From Clostridia bacterium (GTDB lineage: Bacteria > Bacillota > Clostridia > Oscillospirales > Acutalibacteraceae), in NCBI GenBank assembly GCA_017382915.1, contig JAFNZJ010000002.1, positions 1 to 21,747 of the forward strand: DNA of 21,747 nucleotides, written 5' to 3'. Under the pieces are notes generated by a model. The model worked only from the letters and a program-made list of their open reading frames with translations. It made no database searches and was not told where the DNA came from. The number at the start of each line of letters is the position of its first letter. Position 1 is the first letter of the stretch. A program made the translations under genes and the position numbers. This document shows, piece by piece, positions 21,478-21,747 of this stretch.

Positions 21478-21747
21478 ACTTATAACCGCATTGGACATAT
21501 TTATAATAGCCGCACTTTTGGCTGTTTGTGTATTTTCTTTCTTTATTTTTAACGGGTCAGATTTAGGCACAACCGCCGTTATAACCCTTGAAAATAATCA
21601 GGTGTACAGGTTAAGTTTAACCCAAAACACAGAAAAGCTTATTAAAACCGATTATGGCTATAACAAAGTGGTTGTTGAAAATGGTTACTGCTTTGTTAAA
21701 TCGGCCGACTGCCGCGATGCTATTTGTATAAACCGTGGCAAAATAAA
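21467..21747 (+). CDS. NusG domain II-containing protein (partial, runs off window)
   Basis: Ninety-three codons are visible before the window ends. After MKRK comes one membrane helix (about 5-28), then an extracytoplasmic domain with the family's characteristic segment VKSADCRDAICINRGKI (77-93, Cys82 and Cys87). Proteins of this NusG-II family are small membrane-anchored Firmicutes proteins of unclear role, often encoded beside a Gx-type transporter. The ATG overlaps the folK end by 11 nt. A usual ribosome binding site is only weakly seen (GGGGGAAGTG, within folK). Confidence 0.8.
   Translation, partial: MKRKLITALDIFIIAALLAVCVFSFFIFNGSDLGTTAVITLENNQVYRLSLTQNTEKLIKTDYGYNKVVVENGYCFVKSADCRDAICINRGKI

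Overview
The window looks like a chromosomal segment of a low-GC, Gram-positive clostridial bacterium (class Clostridia; an Oscillospiraceae-like gut organism is my best guess). This is inference. It rests on strong AGGAGG-type ribosome binding sites, AT-rich sigma-A promoters often with a TGn extended -10, a short HisG paired with HisZ, a single-chain GlyRS, NrdR, and a tRNA gene with encoded CCA. No phage, CRISPR array or complete insertion sequence is visible.

Layout. (1) 1-300: AT-rich edge with a 12-bp tandem repeat, then a minus-strand tRNA-Leu(GAG) with a consensus promoter and terminator. (2) 490-2548: a Gfo/Idh/MocA oxidoreductase (minus) divergent from an AraC-type regulator (plus), with back-to-back promoters and an inverted repeat between them. 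(3) 2599-10870: a complete minus-strand histidine operon, hisZ-hisG-hisD-hisC-hisB-hisH-hisA-hisF-hisIE-PHP phosphatase, tightly packed. Two tandem promoters and a 14-bp TrpR-like palindrome lie in front of it. (4) 11050-12963: rpsB-tsf, preceded by a ~150-nt leader with four potential hairpins. (5) 12988-13179: the decayed 3' end of a Na/Pi-cotransporter gene. (6) 13328-14564: nagB and nrdR, each with its own promoter. (7) 14603-16759: a minus-strand P1B metal ATPase and a separate HMA-domain protein. (8) 16969-end: glyS, folE, folP, an unrecognised six-TM membrane protein, folB, a 275-bp palindromic element, folK, and the start of a NusG-domain-II protein, all on plus.

How the genes work together. 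The his operon encodes every step from PRPP + ATP to histidine. The fol genes supply GTP cyclohydrolase I, dihydroneopterin aldolase, HPPK and DHPS, the core of the pterin branch of folate synthesis, apparently read through from glyS. The metal ATPase and HMA protein form a two-gene export unit.

The most notable non-genic features are four. The MITE-like element between folB and folK has near-perfect 27-bp terminal inverted repeats flanked by TA, and its left repeat supplies the last folB codons and stop. The others are the putative HisR/TrpR-type operator on the his promoter, the structured rpsB leader, and the Na/Pi transporter remnant.
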